A DNA stretch of 64,000 bases, from positions 2,953,303 through 3,017,302 of the forward strand of contig OX419759.1 of the NCBI GenBank assembly GCA_948567375.1, read 5' to 3'. Positions 10,560-21,630 of the stretch are shown piece after piece. Both the position numbers and the translations under genes were made by a program. Below the pieces are notes generated by a model. That model worked only from the letters and a program-made list of their open reading frames with translations, made no database searches and was not told the origin of the DNA. Positions within the stretch are counted from its first letter, which is position 1, and every line of letters begins with the position of its first letter. The DNA comes from Lunularia cruciata (lineage: Eukaryota > Streptophyta > Marchantiopsida > Lunulariales > Lunulariaceae).

Positions 10560-11640
10560 CCAAGGCTCACAATCCAAGTCAAACAGTTCAGGTCCATACC
10601 TTGACCTAACACCTAATGCCCAGATACCTCTAACATTGCTGGAATAGTGGTAATACCGGTGCAAAAACCCATCACCCGCTCTCTCTCATTGGCATTGGAC
10701 TCCACCAATTGTTGTAACTATGAGTCCCAAACAAGTCCAAGTCCTCCCTCTCAAAAAGCATGAGAGCTTGGGAAACCCATGATCGTGGGAAATGCATGAA
10801 ATGTTGTCCAACTAGGTTCACCACTGCCAAAGGTGACCTATCAGCCACTATCACTATCTAAGACTAACACCCAACATCCAAGATATCATCAACAAAGATG
10901 TGGTCAAGTCGTTGAATCCCATCATAAGCGCGCTGTAGAACCTCTCTAGATAACAGGTTTTTCCACCAAAGACAAAGACGATGAGCCCGTGATCCCACTC
11001 TGGCTGCATCTAACAATACAGCAGGTCCCATCCAAGAATGGACCTGATGTGTACTTGCCACCACTCTAGTGCAAGAATCACCCATCAGAGGAACGTTCTC
11101 CAAAAGGTAAGTTGGAGAAACGAATTGATGAACTTGGAGATGTCGTACTATCCATATCATCTCCCAAAACACACCAAAAAAAGGATCTTGAAGACCCAAA
11201 CTGCGACGTGCATGTGTATGTCCCTAACATGGCCATCTAGAAATCACCAAGTGAATAGGCCCATGTCTCTCTAGGTCATGCGCCCCCAGTAAAGAAATGT
11301 CTGCCGGTAGGGCCTTTTGGTAACCTCTAACTATTCACATTGGTAATAACTTTAGATACCAATAGGCCAAGTGTGCCACATGATGTAGAGAGACTCGCCT
11401 AGTAGTCTCATCTCTCTCTACATACAAGTACTTATGTACTTGTATACCCGCCTGTAACACCACAACTAGTCCGGTGCTAATCCCACCGAACAACTCCAAT
11501 AGACATATCTCCTCTACTGAATACTGCCAAGCAATGAGTGTGGTATCTAGAGGTGTCAAAGCAATCACTTCTAGAAGCTTGTCCTCACACTCATCTCCTG
11601 ATGGTAGGAAGGCTCCACTCCAAGCCTGCTGCACCAATTG
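10560..11640 (-). pseudogene. DNA cytosine-5 methyltransferase domain inside family 1 (1a)
   Basis: The translated minus strand contains, in the usual linear order, the conserved motifs of C5 cytosine methyltransferases. Motif I is LELFGGISTGL (11467-11502), and YLYVERDE corresponds to motif II. Motif IV is a Pro-Cys followed by GHTHA (catalytic Cys codon 11227-11229), and motif VI is LLENVPLMGD (11092-11100). Motif VIII is SRAHRLCLWWKNL (10955-10994), motif IX NANERERVMGF (10650-10706) and motif X LGQGMDLNCLTWI (10561-10611). Motifs I to VIII share one frame with only two stops (TGA after KLLPM, TAG right after the catalytic Cys); one frameshift precedes motif IX. About 330 codons fits a catalytic domain. 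The unrearranged order differs from plant DRM enzymes; the motifs look DNMT3-like to me. Confidence 0.85.
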
Positions 11641-12729
11641 ATCTGCATGCTGCTATAATGCCTCCTTGGAACTCCACAATGGAACATCCAAGGTGGATGG
11701 AACAATCCCACTTGTACTCCAAAGCCAAGTGATCTCCTCTGGTACTGGAGTATCCTCTGCATGGGTGTTCCCTCCAACAAGTCACCAAGCCAAGTAACTC
11801 CACCATTGAAAGCTAAAATTGATGTTGCCATGGTCTTGGACTATAGTGAGCCAAGACTGCCACTACTAAAGCATACTGGTAGGCGACATACCCATCCCTC
11901 ACCAGACTGCCAACCAGGTCTATAAGAGGCTATCTCCTCCCAATAGTCAATGCTGAAACCCATGGGAGATAACACTGCTTCCCCAACTAGCACATCATAT
12001 GACTCAGCTATTGTAGCAATAGCTTGAGCTCTCACCACCAAGCTATCAATTGATGACCAGGTTGAACATGGACAACAAGCTCTCCATGTGTGATGTACTG
12101 TGTCGAACCACCACCTAGAGATGTCTGGATCTGAAATGGACACCTCTCCACATCGGTCTTCCGTAACTCTAGACCGACAACTACAGCCTTCCCCAACATA
12201 AAAGGCTGCACACTAGAGTCTAACAAGACTCTCTGTGGTGTATAGACCTTCCCTAAAGGTCCCACCAAACAAAAAAATCCCTATTTGGTTATCCAATAGG
12301 ACAACACCAGGTGTGAACTGTGCTCTCTCAAAGGCCGGTCTAGCTGGCAACTCCTCCAGTCTATCCGTTGTTGCTTGCCATAAACCAATGGTCACTGAAC
12401 GGATCCCATGCTCCTCAACCAAGTCAGCTCCACTATCAACCACCTCTGCCCTAGTCGTAGGAACCACACCATCCCTACTCTCACACAGCATGGCAGCCAA
12501 CCAAAACACTAGGGCTGGGTCAACTCCTAATGTAAACATGTCATTGGCCAAAAACAAAGGATGCCGTATAATCAGCTGAGCTGCCCCCCAACATCATGCT
12601 AGACTCAATTTGTGTAGTAGTAGGTGGCTGACTAGCAAGGAGTCCATCATGTACTCCATCACCACCTACCACACCTGCACTAAGACATCTAGGAACCATA
12701 GATGTCGTATGCAATGCCTCAAATAGCAT
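11641..12729 (-). pseudogene. Family 1 protease and linker, copy 1a
   Basis: Retropepsin-like aspartic protease. The segment TPQRVLLDSSVQPFM corresponds to the active-site loop, with DSS where copy 1b has DSG. It is followed by GKAVVVGLELRKTDVE and YDVLVGEAVLSPMGFSIDYW, the hydrophobic second half of such proteases. Upstream lies a less conserved stretch with FTLGVDPALVFWLAAML and DLVEEHGIRSV, of unknown role. Downstream (11641-11840) a frame with WLGDLLEG links to the methyltransferase. Several frames are used, so frameshifts are present. Confidence 0.7.
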
Positions 12730-13049
12730 GAAAGACTAGGGAAGTCTAACCTATCTCCCAACCTCTCGTCTCTATGGGTCCAACTCCATTGATGCTCCTC
12801 TAGGCTCTGGAGCACGTACTACGCTCTGGAGCACGTACTACGCTCCTAGTCAGTGCTGCAAATGCATCCACCTATGCTGTTATGCACATGAAGTCCAAAG
12901 CTTCTTTATCACTAGCATATGAGGTGGAAGCCTCAACATCCGAATCTGATCTCCTCTAAGCTATAGCCATACTAGCCAATCTTTGCTCCAACTGCTCAAT
13001 CTGAGTAGCCATAGTTGTGTCAGAAGTAAGGGCAGGTAATGCACCCCTA

Positions 13050-13320
13050 CTAGGTGTAGATCCTCTACCACCACCTCTACCACCTCGTCCTCCATGAACT
13101 GGAGCTCCTCTACCATACCTACCATAGCAGCCTTACCACTCTGTAATTCCGGGTGTAGGTCAAAACACCGGTCACTAGTGTGACCAAATTTGTGGCAGTG
13201 CTCACATTGCCTCTATACTGGCTCTGATGCACCCGAGGTATCAAGTCCATTGCCCTAAGTACACTCTCTCTGATGGTGAGGTCCACCTCAAGTCCAACAA
13301 GCAACACCACCACTCATTGG
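13050..13320 (-). pseudogene. Family 1 gag zinc knuckles, copy 1a
   Basis: The C-terminal part of gag has two Cys/His knuckles. One is a compressed knuckle beginning with Cys-x2-Cys and ending REC. The other is a canonical CX2CX4HX4C knuckle in which HKFGHTS precedes DRCFDLHPEL. They would bind element RNA during packaging. A Gly/Arg-rich tail follows. Frame breaks separate it from the gag core. Confidence 0.75.
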
Positions 13321-13434
13321 CTACTGTTGACCCAAAAATGAAAGTAAGGGTCTAACTCCACTAGACCCTCTACTCGCTCCATAGGATCTGGGCTATCCAC
13401 CCTATCCTCAAAAACCAACTGGGCGTGGTGCACT

Positions 13435-14426
13435 CTACTGCACTCTAGAAGAAGTCACAACCGTGGATGAGGTCTCCATACCAAATCCAGATGTCACCAC
13501 CCTCTCCTCTACCATGTTAAGCTCAATACGCTCAGCCAAACCAAAGACCACTGCCAAAGTAGGTGAAGTAGCCAATAACAATGTAGCATCACAAACTCTA
13601 CGTCGCAACTCCCTATCCAATATCCCATACCAAAACTGGACTACTTGGGCCTCAGTAACTCCTTGAGTGAAATTGATCAGCCGCCTCATGCAAGTGTATG
13701 CCTCACGTAGGCTCTCTCCAGCCTTCCGTTGAAACTCCTACAAGCTCCTCAGCTTGTCAGTCCGTACTCCCTAGTAGTTCTGCCTCAAACACAGGAAGAA
13801 CTTCACCATGGGGTTAAAACCTAGTACCACACCACCTCCTGCAACGGTACCTCCACTCGTGGTTACATATCTCCAGCTAGTGCACCTCTACTAGCTCCAC
13901 CAACACTACTCGAGCTAAAACTCGTAGGTATAGCCGGTCTACTATTGGCCACCAAGCTTGAAGTGATGGAGACATAGTGTGGAGACCAATATTGTCTCCA
14001 CAATTCAATCTCCTCCAAATGAGCTCTCCTAAACTCATGGTAGTCATCCATTGGCAGACCCTCCAAGTGCTGAAACTACCCCTTCCATGCCATGAAGGAT
14101 GTGAACAAAGTCAAGTTCCACATCTGGTGCAGATCACACCAACTATCGAACTCTTGGATGAAGTTATCCAACTCAATGGTATCCACTATACCAAAGTAAC
14201 GCCTAGGGCCTTTGGAAGCCCCATAAATCTTGTCCATGTTCCACAACAATGGTGCGTACACACCAAGTGCACTCTCAACTGAATCAGCTCTTGTGTCAAA
14301 CTCCAACTCAAAGTCAATCTCCTCCCTCATTGAGACCTGAGATATAGGTTGATACCGAGCACCACTCCAAGTAAACCTACTACGTACTACAGGGTTAACT
14401 CCTCTGGAATCCCCAAAGAACTCCAT
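13435..14426 (-). pseudogene. Family 1 gag, copy 1a
   Basis: Start chosen at the ATG 14424-14426 (MEFFGDSRGVN), the best match to copy 1b. It contains EEIDFELEFD, DTIELDNFIQEFDSW, MDDYHEFRRAHLEEIELW, a Ser-rich linker (SFSSSSVGG), and the core MRRLINFTQGVTEAQVVQFW with LDRELRRRVCDATLL and AERIELNMVEERVV. Pieces 14076-14426, 13863-14066 and 13435-13689 are open, separated by stops. It is better preserved than gag of 1b. Confidence 0.8.
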
Positions 14427-15798
14427 CGTGACCAAGTAACCGCAACAACAAACCAGAACCACCAATTACAACCGCAAGTCACAACCGCAAGACCCCACCA
14501 AGTGCCAACACCACCACGTGCCAACACCACCAAGTGCCAATACTAACTAAGCACCACCCACTAATGTAACTCTAACCAAGATAACTACACTAGGGGAAAG
14601 GGCAACCTGTAACCTACCATCATAACACGCACTCTCACGGTCTGCAGGTCATCACTTCTTGCTTCACCTGAGAGAAACAAAGGTAGCCTGATTGGTCATC
14701 ACTCCAACATCACTACCGAGAGCACACCAGAGCACCAACGCTCAAAAGTCAGGGCACCTTGCACAAATAGGAAGCAAAGAATGGAGGGGGTCCAATCACA
14801 AGAAATATAAACAAAAACCCTCCATCTCATAACACAACACGTGATTAACTCTACCACCATTTGGCATTTGACATAAGAGAAGTTCGTATCTAAGTCCTAA
14901 GCTACCAGGATCACCAAGAATGGGATCAAATTGCCTCTCCTAGCCAAAGCTACATGTGTATAGATAATAGTGGCATAGTCACTATGACAACAAGTGAGGG
15001 TGGACCAATTGGCTAGGGCACAAGTCTAGAAACAAGAGATCTAGGAGTCAAACCCTATTGCACATAGTCTTGCAAGAATGGCAGATTTTGCCAACCAATG
15101 ACCAAGATCTACTCTAAACTAGCTAGCCTCACACCAGCAAGCTGGCTTGCTGGCCCTTCTAGGCCTTTGTAGCCTCTCATAGCCCACATCTCTATGCCTT
15201 TAAACGCCAAAATTCAGCCAAATGAGGCCTTTCTTCTTGCCACTTAGGACCTCCTCAAAAATTGGCAAAACTTCTCCAAATCTACAAAGTCTTCCAAACT
15301 AGCAAAAGTTCTCCAAATTTGGCCAAAATCTGACATAAAATGTAGCCAAAATTTGACGTAAAATCTAACATAAACCCTAAAGTTGGCTATCTGCCAAATC
15401 TCCCACTAACTTTCCACTCAAGCCAAATTGATAACATGGGTTTTTCCACATCACAAATTCATGAGAATAACTTCCCAAATCCACCTTCAATTTGACTTTC
15501 TGAGCCTAGCTCGTAGCAAATTGGTCTTACCTTCACCTCTTAAGCTCAAAATCACAACCACTGCTCAAAATTTGCTTCTTCTTTGCTCAAAATTTGGCTC
15601 AAAATTTGCTTCTTCTTTGCTCAAAAATTTGCTTCTTCTTTGCTCTGCCTTACTGCTAAATTTGCATCAATTGAATGAGCTTCTCCACACTAGGGAAACA
15701 CCAAACTTGAATCAAGCTACCAACGATCTATCGAGCTTGGAGATATCACCAACACTCAAAGTTCTTGCACCCAATTTCCCCTCACTTCACTTCTTTGA
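14427..15798 (-). other. Family 1 leader of copy 1a
   Basis: Non-coding leader between repeat a and gag. Near gag (about 14495-14545) a 15-bp unit of the type CCAAGTGCCAACACC is repeated about three times. The rest matches the 1b leader but has no counterpart of its 550-bp insertion. The plus-strand open frame at 15428-15862 has many Leu/Ser/Thr and does not resemble a protein; I treat it as chance. Confidence 0.5.
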
Positions 15799-16260
15799 TG
15801 TAATCAGATTGTTTACCACTCTCAACTCAACTCAACTCAACTCAACTCAGATCAGTATTTGATCTGTCACTCTATAAACTGCCAACAATTAGGCACTGAT
15901 TACAATCAAGCCACACCCACTCAAGCATAAAGAATCCAAGTGATGCTCGTCGGCCTCTGTCCACCATAGCTAGGAACTCGAAGGCTCAACATCAAGGAAG
16001 TGAGCACTTTGGAGCTCACTTTGAAACTATACCCCTTGGACTTGAGCTAGCTCTGAAACCCTAATGGTCCCATTGATGGCATACTTGACGGTATGAATGG
16101 TGCAAAGTGATGGTGGGCCCTACCGTGAAGTCAATACCTCAAACACGAAATCTGACCGTTAGAAAGTAGTCTCTGAGATACTGCTGAAATAACTCTAACT
16201 ACTATCACTGGAACTCTAGTGTCCGAGCAATCTAAACGCGACACTACAAATAGCATGACA
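15799..16260 (-). repeat. Family 1 terminal repeat a (5' end of 1a)
   Basis: About 460 bp, starting TGTCATGC at the junction with the family 2 LTR and ending TGATTACA before the leader. It includes an expanded CTCAA run (15820-15848). As in 1b, no b segment follows, so the 5' repeat is shorter than the 3' structure by 107 bp. Confidence 0.82.
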
Positions 16261-16530
16261 GAATCCAAAACAAAAAGGCTTGCAGGCCCAAGAATTCTCA
16301 ACTCTTTCCTAGGAATAATACCAAGTGAACACACTAGAATCCAAAATAGTGGTGCTCATCTTTTCCACCTCCTCTAAAGTAAGGTCCTCTCTATTTTAGC
16401 TATGACTAACTCTAGCTAATCATGACTAATGTAGAACCATCCTTTATCTATATATAAATAATATTCTCAAGTACTTGTAATACCAAGCTAAATATCACAA
16501 TACCACACATATGCACAAATGGGTGTTACA

Positions 16531-16560
16531 TTTACCCCCGGACTAAGTTTTCACTTTGTC
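16531..16560 (-). promoter_or_regulatory. Polypurine-tract region of copy 2a
   Basis: On the minus strand the text next to the 3' LTR is GTGAAAACTTAGTCCGGGGG followed by TAAA and the LTR start TGTAACACCC. It lies where plus-strand primer selection is expected. The counterpart in 2b (36240-36259) reads CCATGGG in place of CCGGGGG. Confidence 0.55.
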
Positions 16561-16569
16561 CTCAAAGTG

Positions 16570-17610
16570 AAGATCTCTCTACCTTCTATGATACATCTTC
16601 AACTTATCATGGTTAATCCTATCAAAGTGTCTTCCTCCCAACTCCTTGAGATCATAGGTGTAATTGCCCCACACCTTCTCCACTATGAAAGGTCCAAAGT
16701 ATTTAGGCAAAAACTTCTTTTGCACTCTCTTGAATCGAACAGAATCAAACAACATTACCTAATCACCTTCTTTGAAAAGCTCTACCTTCTTGTTGCCTTA
16801 CCTCTTGTCATAGCTCTCCTTTTGTTTCCTTTGGGCTTGCTCCACTTGAATAGCAATTGCTCTTACCTCTTCCAACTTCATGAGTTGTTCCTTTCTTGAC
16901 TTCTTTGCATCACCTCCTTGTGCTTTCTTCAATCTCTTATGAATGCTTTGGAAGGTAGGAAGATCAAAGTGAATAGGTAAGGTAGACTCAATACCATATA
17001 CCAATTGAAATGGAGAATATCCGGTGGAAGTCTTCATGATTGTCCTATACTCCCACAAAACTGCATGAATCCTCTTGTCTCAATGATGTTTAGCCCCCTC
17101 CATTTCTGCATCTTTAGCCAACATCATGCACAAGGTCTGATTGGTTCTCTCTGCCAAGCCATTGGAATTTGGCTTATAGGATGTAGTTACTCTATGTGTG
17201 ATAGAGAAATGTCGTAGCATGGCTGTAGTGATGCTTCATGTAAACTCTCCTCCTCTATCAAAAACTATCTCCAAAGGGCACCCAAACCTAGTGATAATGC
17301 GTTCATAAAGAGATCTCCCAACTTCATCTTGATTCTTCTCCTTCAATGGTCTAACCTCAACCCACTTGGTAAGATAATCAATAACTACAACAATGTACCG
17401 ATTGTTCCTTAGGGTTCTATTGAGAGGACCTACAAAATCAATTCCCCACTTCTCAAAAGGTCCTAAGAATGGAATTGATCTAAGAAGTGGAGTGGAAGTA
17501 GACTTTCTAGCAAAAGCTTAATAAACATGACAAGTTTTGCAATAATCAAGACAATCCCTGAAAATCCCTCTCCAATGGTGACATGCATCTAGAATCTTGA
17601 AAGCAATCAC
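16570..17610 (-). pseudogene. Family 2 integrase, copy 2a (broken)
   Basis: DDE integrase. Seen on the minus strand: KWGIDFVGPLNRT (first Asp), VFDRGGEFT (second Asp, with DRGGEF), a SNGLAERTNQT-type segment (Glu), and WEYRTIMKTSTGYSPFQLVYG. The C-terminal part is Lys/Glu-rich (QVEQAQRKQKESYDKR), followed by a KVELFKEGD-like segment. No chromodomain or PHD finger follows before the purine tract. Stops and frame shifts are frequent. The motif set is that of Tat-like Ty3 integrases. Confidence 0.8.
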
Positions 17611-17613
17611 CTT

Positions 17614-18235
17614 TCATGCAAAGTGTCCTCCACACACTAAACCTTCATGAAACTCCTTTATAAGTAGGATAGACTCTTCCTTACCCACCGCTCTTTGAAG
17701 TAGACCATCTGCTCCTTGGTGAAAAAGAATATCCTCCACCATTGTGTAAGGTCTAGATCTTGCTGCAAGGGCTTTCCTTTCCCTAGCATGCATCCCTTCT
17801 AGATAGTTACCTCTTATCACAAAATCCACAATCTCCTTGTACTCCATTGGAACCTCTTGAGTGACTGAGATTGTCATGAGCTCCTCATCTGGGAAGGAAT
17901 CATCCACTGGCTCATTTCCATCATGATCATAGGCTCTAGATAACAAATCAGCATTTGCATGTTTCTTTCCTGGCCTATCTTCAATGGTGTAGTCATACTC
18001 AGACAAGAGTATCATCCACCTTGCTAGTCTCCTTCAACATTAGGCTTGTTGAAGATGTACTTCAAAGCCTTGTGATCTATGACAATGGTGGCTTTCCCTC
18101 CAATCAAGTAGTGTCTAAACTTCTTAAGACCAAAGATCATTGCCAACCCTTCTCTCTCGGTGACAAAGTAGTTCTTCTCTGTTGAAACCATCTACCTACT
18201 AGCATAAGCTATTAGATGATCATGCCCATCTTGGT
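17614..18235 (-). pseudogene. Family 2 RNase H and integrase zinc region, copy 2a
   Basis: RNase H end: EGLAMIFGLKKFRHYL, HKALKYIFNKPNVEG, MILLSEYDYTIEDRPGKK and HANADLLSRA. An acidic spacer (DGNEPVDDSFPDEELM) then leads to the integrase zinc region, with EFHEGLVCGGHFA as the His-His part and CKTCHVY as the Cys pair with one Cys changed to Tyr. The 133-codon frame 17614-18015 is intact. A frameshift lies near 18016-18030. Confidence 0.82.
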
Positions 18236-19073
18236 CTATTGACTAAGAGTGCATCCTATATCTACACTAGAAGCATTTGTATAGAGGATGAAAGGCTTAT
18301 TCCAATCAGGTTTAGCAAGAATTGGAGCTACAACAAGGGATTGCTTGAGCTCCTCAAAAGCTTTGAGAGCCTTCTTGTCCTCCAAAATCACTATGTAATC
18401 TACACTCTTCTTCATGTAGATGGTCAATGCATAAGCCTTGTTGGAAAATGAGAAGATGAACCTCCTATAGTATGCAACCATCCCCAAGAATTGGCGTAAC
18501 TTTGTCAGGCTTGAAGAGAATGGAAGGTCTGAGATTTTCCTCACCTTCTCAAGATCAACTGCTATTCCATCCTTGGAGATGATGTGCCCCAAAAGTAGAC
18601 CTTCTTCATATCCAAAAATGCACTTCTCTAGGTTGAGTGATGCATTTGCCTCATCCAAGCGTTGCAAGACTTTGATTAGGTGTTCAAAGGGCTCCTCCTT
18701 GCTCCCATAGACACAAAAGTCATCAATGAAGTCTCTCATAAATTTCCCAATGAAAGGTTCAAATACCTTGTTCATGAACCGATGGAATGTGGCTAGAGCA
18801 TTGCAAAGCCCAAAAGGCATGACCTTGAAAGCATAAGTTCCCCAAGGTATGGTGAACGTGGTGAGTTGTTGATGCTCTGGTGCAATCTTGATTTTGTTAT
18901 ATCCACTATAACCATCTCCAAAACTGTACCTCATGACCTACAACCTCCTCCAAGATCTCATCAATGAATGGCATTGGGTAGTAGTCATTCTTGGTAACAA
19001 CATTGAGCTTCTTGTAATCCACACATACCTGAAGCTTACCATTCTTTTTCTTCACAATGATAATTGGAGACAC
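18236..19073 (-). pseudogene. Family 2 reverse transcriptase, copy 2a
   Basis: Reverse transcriptase with FGDGYSGYNKIKIAPEHQQL, FTIPWGTYAFKVMPFGLCNA, FMNKVFEPFIGKFMRDFIDD (active site FIDDFCVYG) and FLGMVAYYRRF. The 232-codon frame 18236-18934 is open and includes the start of RNase H (LYTNASSVDIGCTLSQ). The N-terminal part (SPIIIVKKKNGKL, VDYKKLNVVTK) lies in another frame at 18940-19073, so one frameshift is present near 18935. FGDGYSGYNQI in place of LDLxxGYxQI fits the Tat/Athila group. Confidence 0.88.
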
Positions 19074-20465
19074 CTATTCTGAATTCTCCACCTCAAAGTT
19101 AAATCCAGCCTCCTTGAACTTATCAATCTCCTCCTTCACAACCAAAGATATTGGTGGGCTAATGCAATGTTGCTTTTGGCGGATTGGTCTTGCATTTGAT
19201 TCCACCTCTATCTTGTGCTCCTCCAAGGTGACTTCCTTCAAATCCTTGTAACTAAAAGCAAACACATGGATGAACTTGCAGAAAATCTCCTCAAATCTCA
19301 CCTTCTCCTCCTTGGTAACATTTGGGCCATACTTGAGGGTAGCTAACCTTCTCTCTACCTCCTCAAGTGTCAATGGTGATTTATCTGGGTCCTTCAAAAC
19401 CTCTGGCTTAGGTGCAAAATCCATAGCACACAAGGGATACACATCTGAATCAGATTTAGATTCATCCTCCTCCGTGGAAGTCTCCTCTTCCATGCTTGTG
19501 TCTACATCTAAAGATCCTTCTTCAAAATCTGATTCCCAATAATCAAAAGATGGTGTATTTGAATGTGAAGTGTTGGTGGTGTTAGTCACAGGAACTATGA
19601 CTCTATGGTTTGATGGCCCAATCCTCAAGTATCCTTTGTGCCATCTATCAATTGTGCATGCTACTCTCAACCATGGCCTTCCAAGAAGTAAGTCATAGCT
19701 TGAATCTTTCAAGACTTGGAAAGTCATGAGATTTTGAACTCCCATAACTGAAACTACCACTTTATCCGTCACCCCTACTGTTCGAACTTGTTGCTTGTTT
19801 GCCATACTCACCACAAATGTTGAAGGTCTTGAGGGTATCATACCCAAATTCTTCATCAACCTTTCTGATATGGCATTCATTGCTGATCCTCCATCAACCA
19901 ATGCATCCTTGATGTTGTGACCATTCACTCTCACATCAATCTTGGAGGCATATTCACAAGCCTCCCATGGTGTTGGCTTGGCATCCACCACCCCCATTGA
20001 TACTAGAGTTTTTGCCTTCTTCTTCCTCTTGCTTCTTGTAGAACTCAAACCACCTCTAAACTCCTTTCTCAAGGTAGGGTTCAAAGCAATCAATTGGCCC
20101 ACTATGATGTTAGCCTTGTGACTACCAACATCCTCCAACACATTGTAGTTCCATTGTTGCTTTGAAATCAAGAAATCCTCCATCCCCAACTTCTTCCTTG
20201 GAGTCTTTGTTGTTGATGGTGTTGAGGTGCGAGTGCTCCTAGTAGACAAAGGAGTATCCTTGCTTGGAGTAAAGCCTTGAGAAGAGTGTACATCCTTTGC
20301 AAAATGAGCTCTCTTCTTCTCTTGTGCCAAAAGGTCCAAATTAAAACCCTTGTAGTTTGAGCACTCTCCCTTCTCATACTTGCTCTCAACCACATCTATG
20401 GATGCTATTCCCTTACCTTTGTTTGGATTAGGAGCCACTTGGGTTTCACTACCTCCCTCTTTCAC
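19074..20465 (-). pseudogene. Family 2 gag tail, protease and RT N-terminus, copy 2a
   Basis: A 463-codon open frame. The first 150 codons are Lys/Ser/Thr-rich gag tail (SKQQWNYNVLEDVGSHKANI). The protease follows with VNGHNIKDALVDGGSAMNAI, where DGG sits in place of the usual DSG, and later SSYDLLLGRPWLR, the conserved second half. An acidic stretch (TSMEEETSTEEDES) and the segment before the RT palm (EEKVRFEEIFCKFIHVFAFS, ARPIRQKQHC) close the frame. It is the longest intact frame of 2a. Confidence 0.85.
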
Positions 20466-21397
20466 TCTATTGGCTCCCTCATGACCCCTTCTTCCATGGT
20501 AAGTGGAATTTAGGCAATTCCTTTGGATATGGCCTCTTCCTCCACAACCACAACAATTTCTATCATTTAAATTGTTGGTTGGTTGACCTCATCTATATGG
20601 ATAGTTTCCATAACTCCTAGCCCTCTCCCTACATTTTGATCCACCTCTCTCTTCTCCCATAGTTGCACCACATTGATCTTAAGATCTGCAAGTTGTTCTA
20701 TGATGGTTTGAAGTGGATCCTTTGGTGGAAGTGCAAGAATTGGAGCAACTACTACTTGTGGTGCAACCTTTGCCACCAAACTATCAGAAGTTCCACCATA
20801 CTTGTAACCTTGAGGAGGATGCACAACCTCCTTCACCACCAAATCACTCTCATCCCCTTCCAAATTCTCCTCCATACGAATTGCAATCTTGATAGCTTCA
20901 ACCTTAGAAGAAGGTTTCTCATATCTCACCTTGCTTCTAATTTGTGGTCTCAACTCTCCCACAAAATTCTTGGTGAGCATGGCCCCAATGCCAATCATTG
21001 TAGTCTCCACATCATCCCCACCCTTCCTCAACACTATGCAAAATCTGGACTCTAATTTTTCCACTCTTTCCATATAGACTCTCACTTTCTCTCCATCTCC
21101 TTGCTTGAGAAAGGTAACTTCACTCATCAATCTCTCATATTTCTCATCAGGAAGAAAATTCTCAATGAGTGCTGAAGTCAAAGTCTCCCAAGACTCTTCT
21201 TGCCCATCTCTTGTCTCTCTCTTTAGGTATTCTGACTCATACCATGTAAGTGTTGCATCCTCAAAGAAATCTGGTAATAATGAGGCCCACTCATTCTTCC
21301 TCCTCTCATTGTTTCCTATGCAAGCTCTCTTGAAGTCTCTCACAAAGGCCTCCACATCTTCTCCATCCTTGCGAAAGAAAACCGAAAGTTTCCACAT
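20466..21397 (-). pseudogene. Family 2 gag, copy 2a
   Basis: Gag core starting at ATG 21397 (MWKLSVFFRKDGEDVEAFVR): VRDFKRACIGNNERRKNEWA, LTWYESEY, ALIENFLPDEKYERLMSE, VTFLKQGDGEKVRVYMERVE and LTKNFVGELRPQIRSKVRYE. These are typical retrotransposon-gag features. A zinc knuckle in another frame (about 20500-20560; CGCGGRGHIQRNC in translation) follows a frameshift near 20590. It would form the particle shell. Confidence 0.85.
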
Positions 21398-21462
21398 CTT
21401 AATCCCTCACTATCTTTCTTTTCTCTCAATTTTTTTTCTCTTTTCTTTCTCTCACTCTATAA

Positions 21463-21627
21463 CTAATAGAGTATGTACATGACTAACACCATTTTAGAAT
21501 AATCCACCCTAGGGAATACAAAAGGTTCAGGTTGCTCCAAGATTTCTATAGCAACATCAAATCCTAGAGTGCATATTAATTGAACCCTCATGGATAGTTT
21601 ATCCATAAGTTGAAAGATTATCTCCAT
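21463..21627 (-). CDS. Family 2 leader ORF 2 (54 codons), copy 2a
   Basis: Small intact frame, ATG 21625-21627, placed 3 bp after the stop of the zinc-knuckle ORF and 65 bp before gag. It reads MEIIFQLMDKLSMRVQLICT, then LGFDVAIEIL, EPFVFPRVDY and ends VMYILY. The pattern (MR-x2-L, LG-x-[DE]-x-A, P-x-V-x-P-x-V-x-Y, YIL at the very end) recurs in leader ORFs of families 2, 3 and 5. Function unknown. It could encode a small protein, or a module translated by reinitiation or frameshifting. Confidence 0.6.
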   Translation of the reverse strand: MEIIFQLMDKLSMRVQLICTLGFDVAIEILEQPEPFVFPRVDYSKMVLVMYILY

Positions 21628-21630
21628 CAC

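Larger units (their letters stand above)
6271..16260 (-). mobile_element. Family 1 element, uninterrupted reference copy 1a
   Basis: This 9,990-bp element inserted in the 3' LTR of 2a with a 4-bp duplication GAAT. Its ends on the minus strand are TGTCATGC and GCACGACA. Order from right to left: repeat a (15799-16260), leader, gag, CCHC, protease, methyltransferase, RT, RNase H, integrase, PHD finger, purine tract, then repeats b, a and b. Because 1a sits in 2a, which sits in 1b, family 1 transposed both before and after a family 2 wave. Coding regions carry scattered stops and frameshifts but are better preserved than in 1b. Confidence 0.9.
5865..16530 (-). repeat. 3' LTR of copy 2a, split by copy 1a
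   Basis: Pieces 5865-6270 and 16261-16530 align end to end with the intact LTR at 22963-23654. A GAAT duplication (6267-6270 and 16261-16264) marks the insertion of 1a. The right piece lacks about 15 bp (the CAAAGCCAAACAC segment) present in the 5' LTR; otherwise differences are few. Confidence 0.87.

Noticed and set aside
15428-15862. 144-codon plus-strand frame at the 5' end of copy 1a
   Set aside because: It crosses the boundary of repeat a and leader on the wrong strand and runs into the CTCAA run; no protein features.
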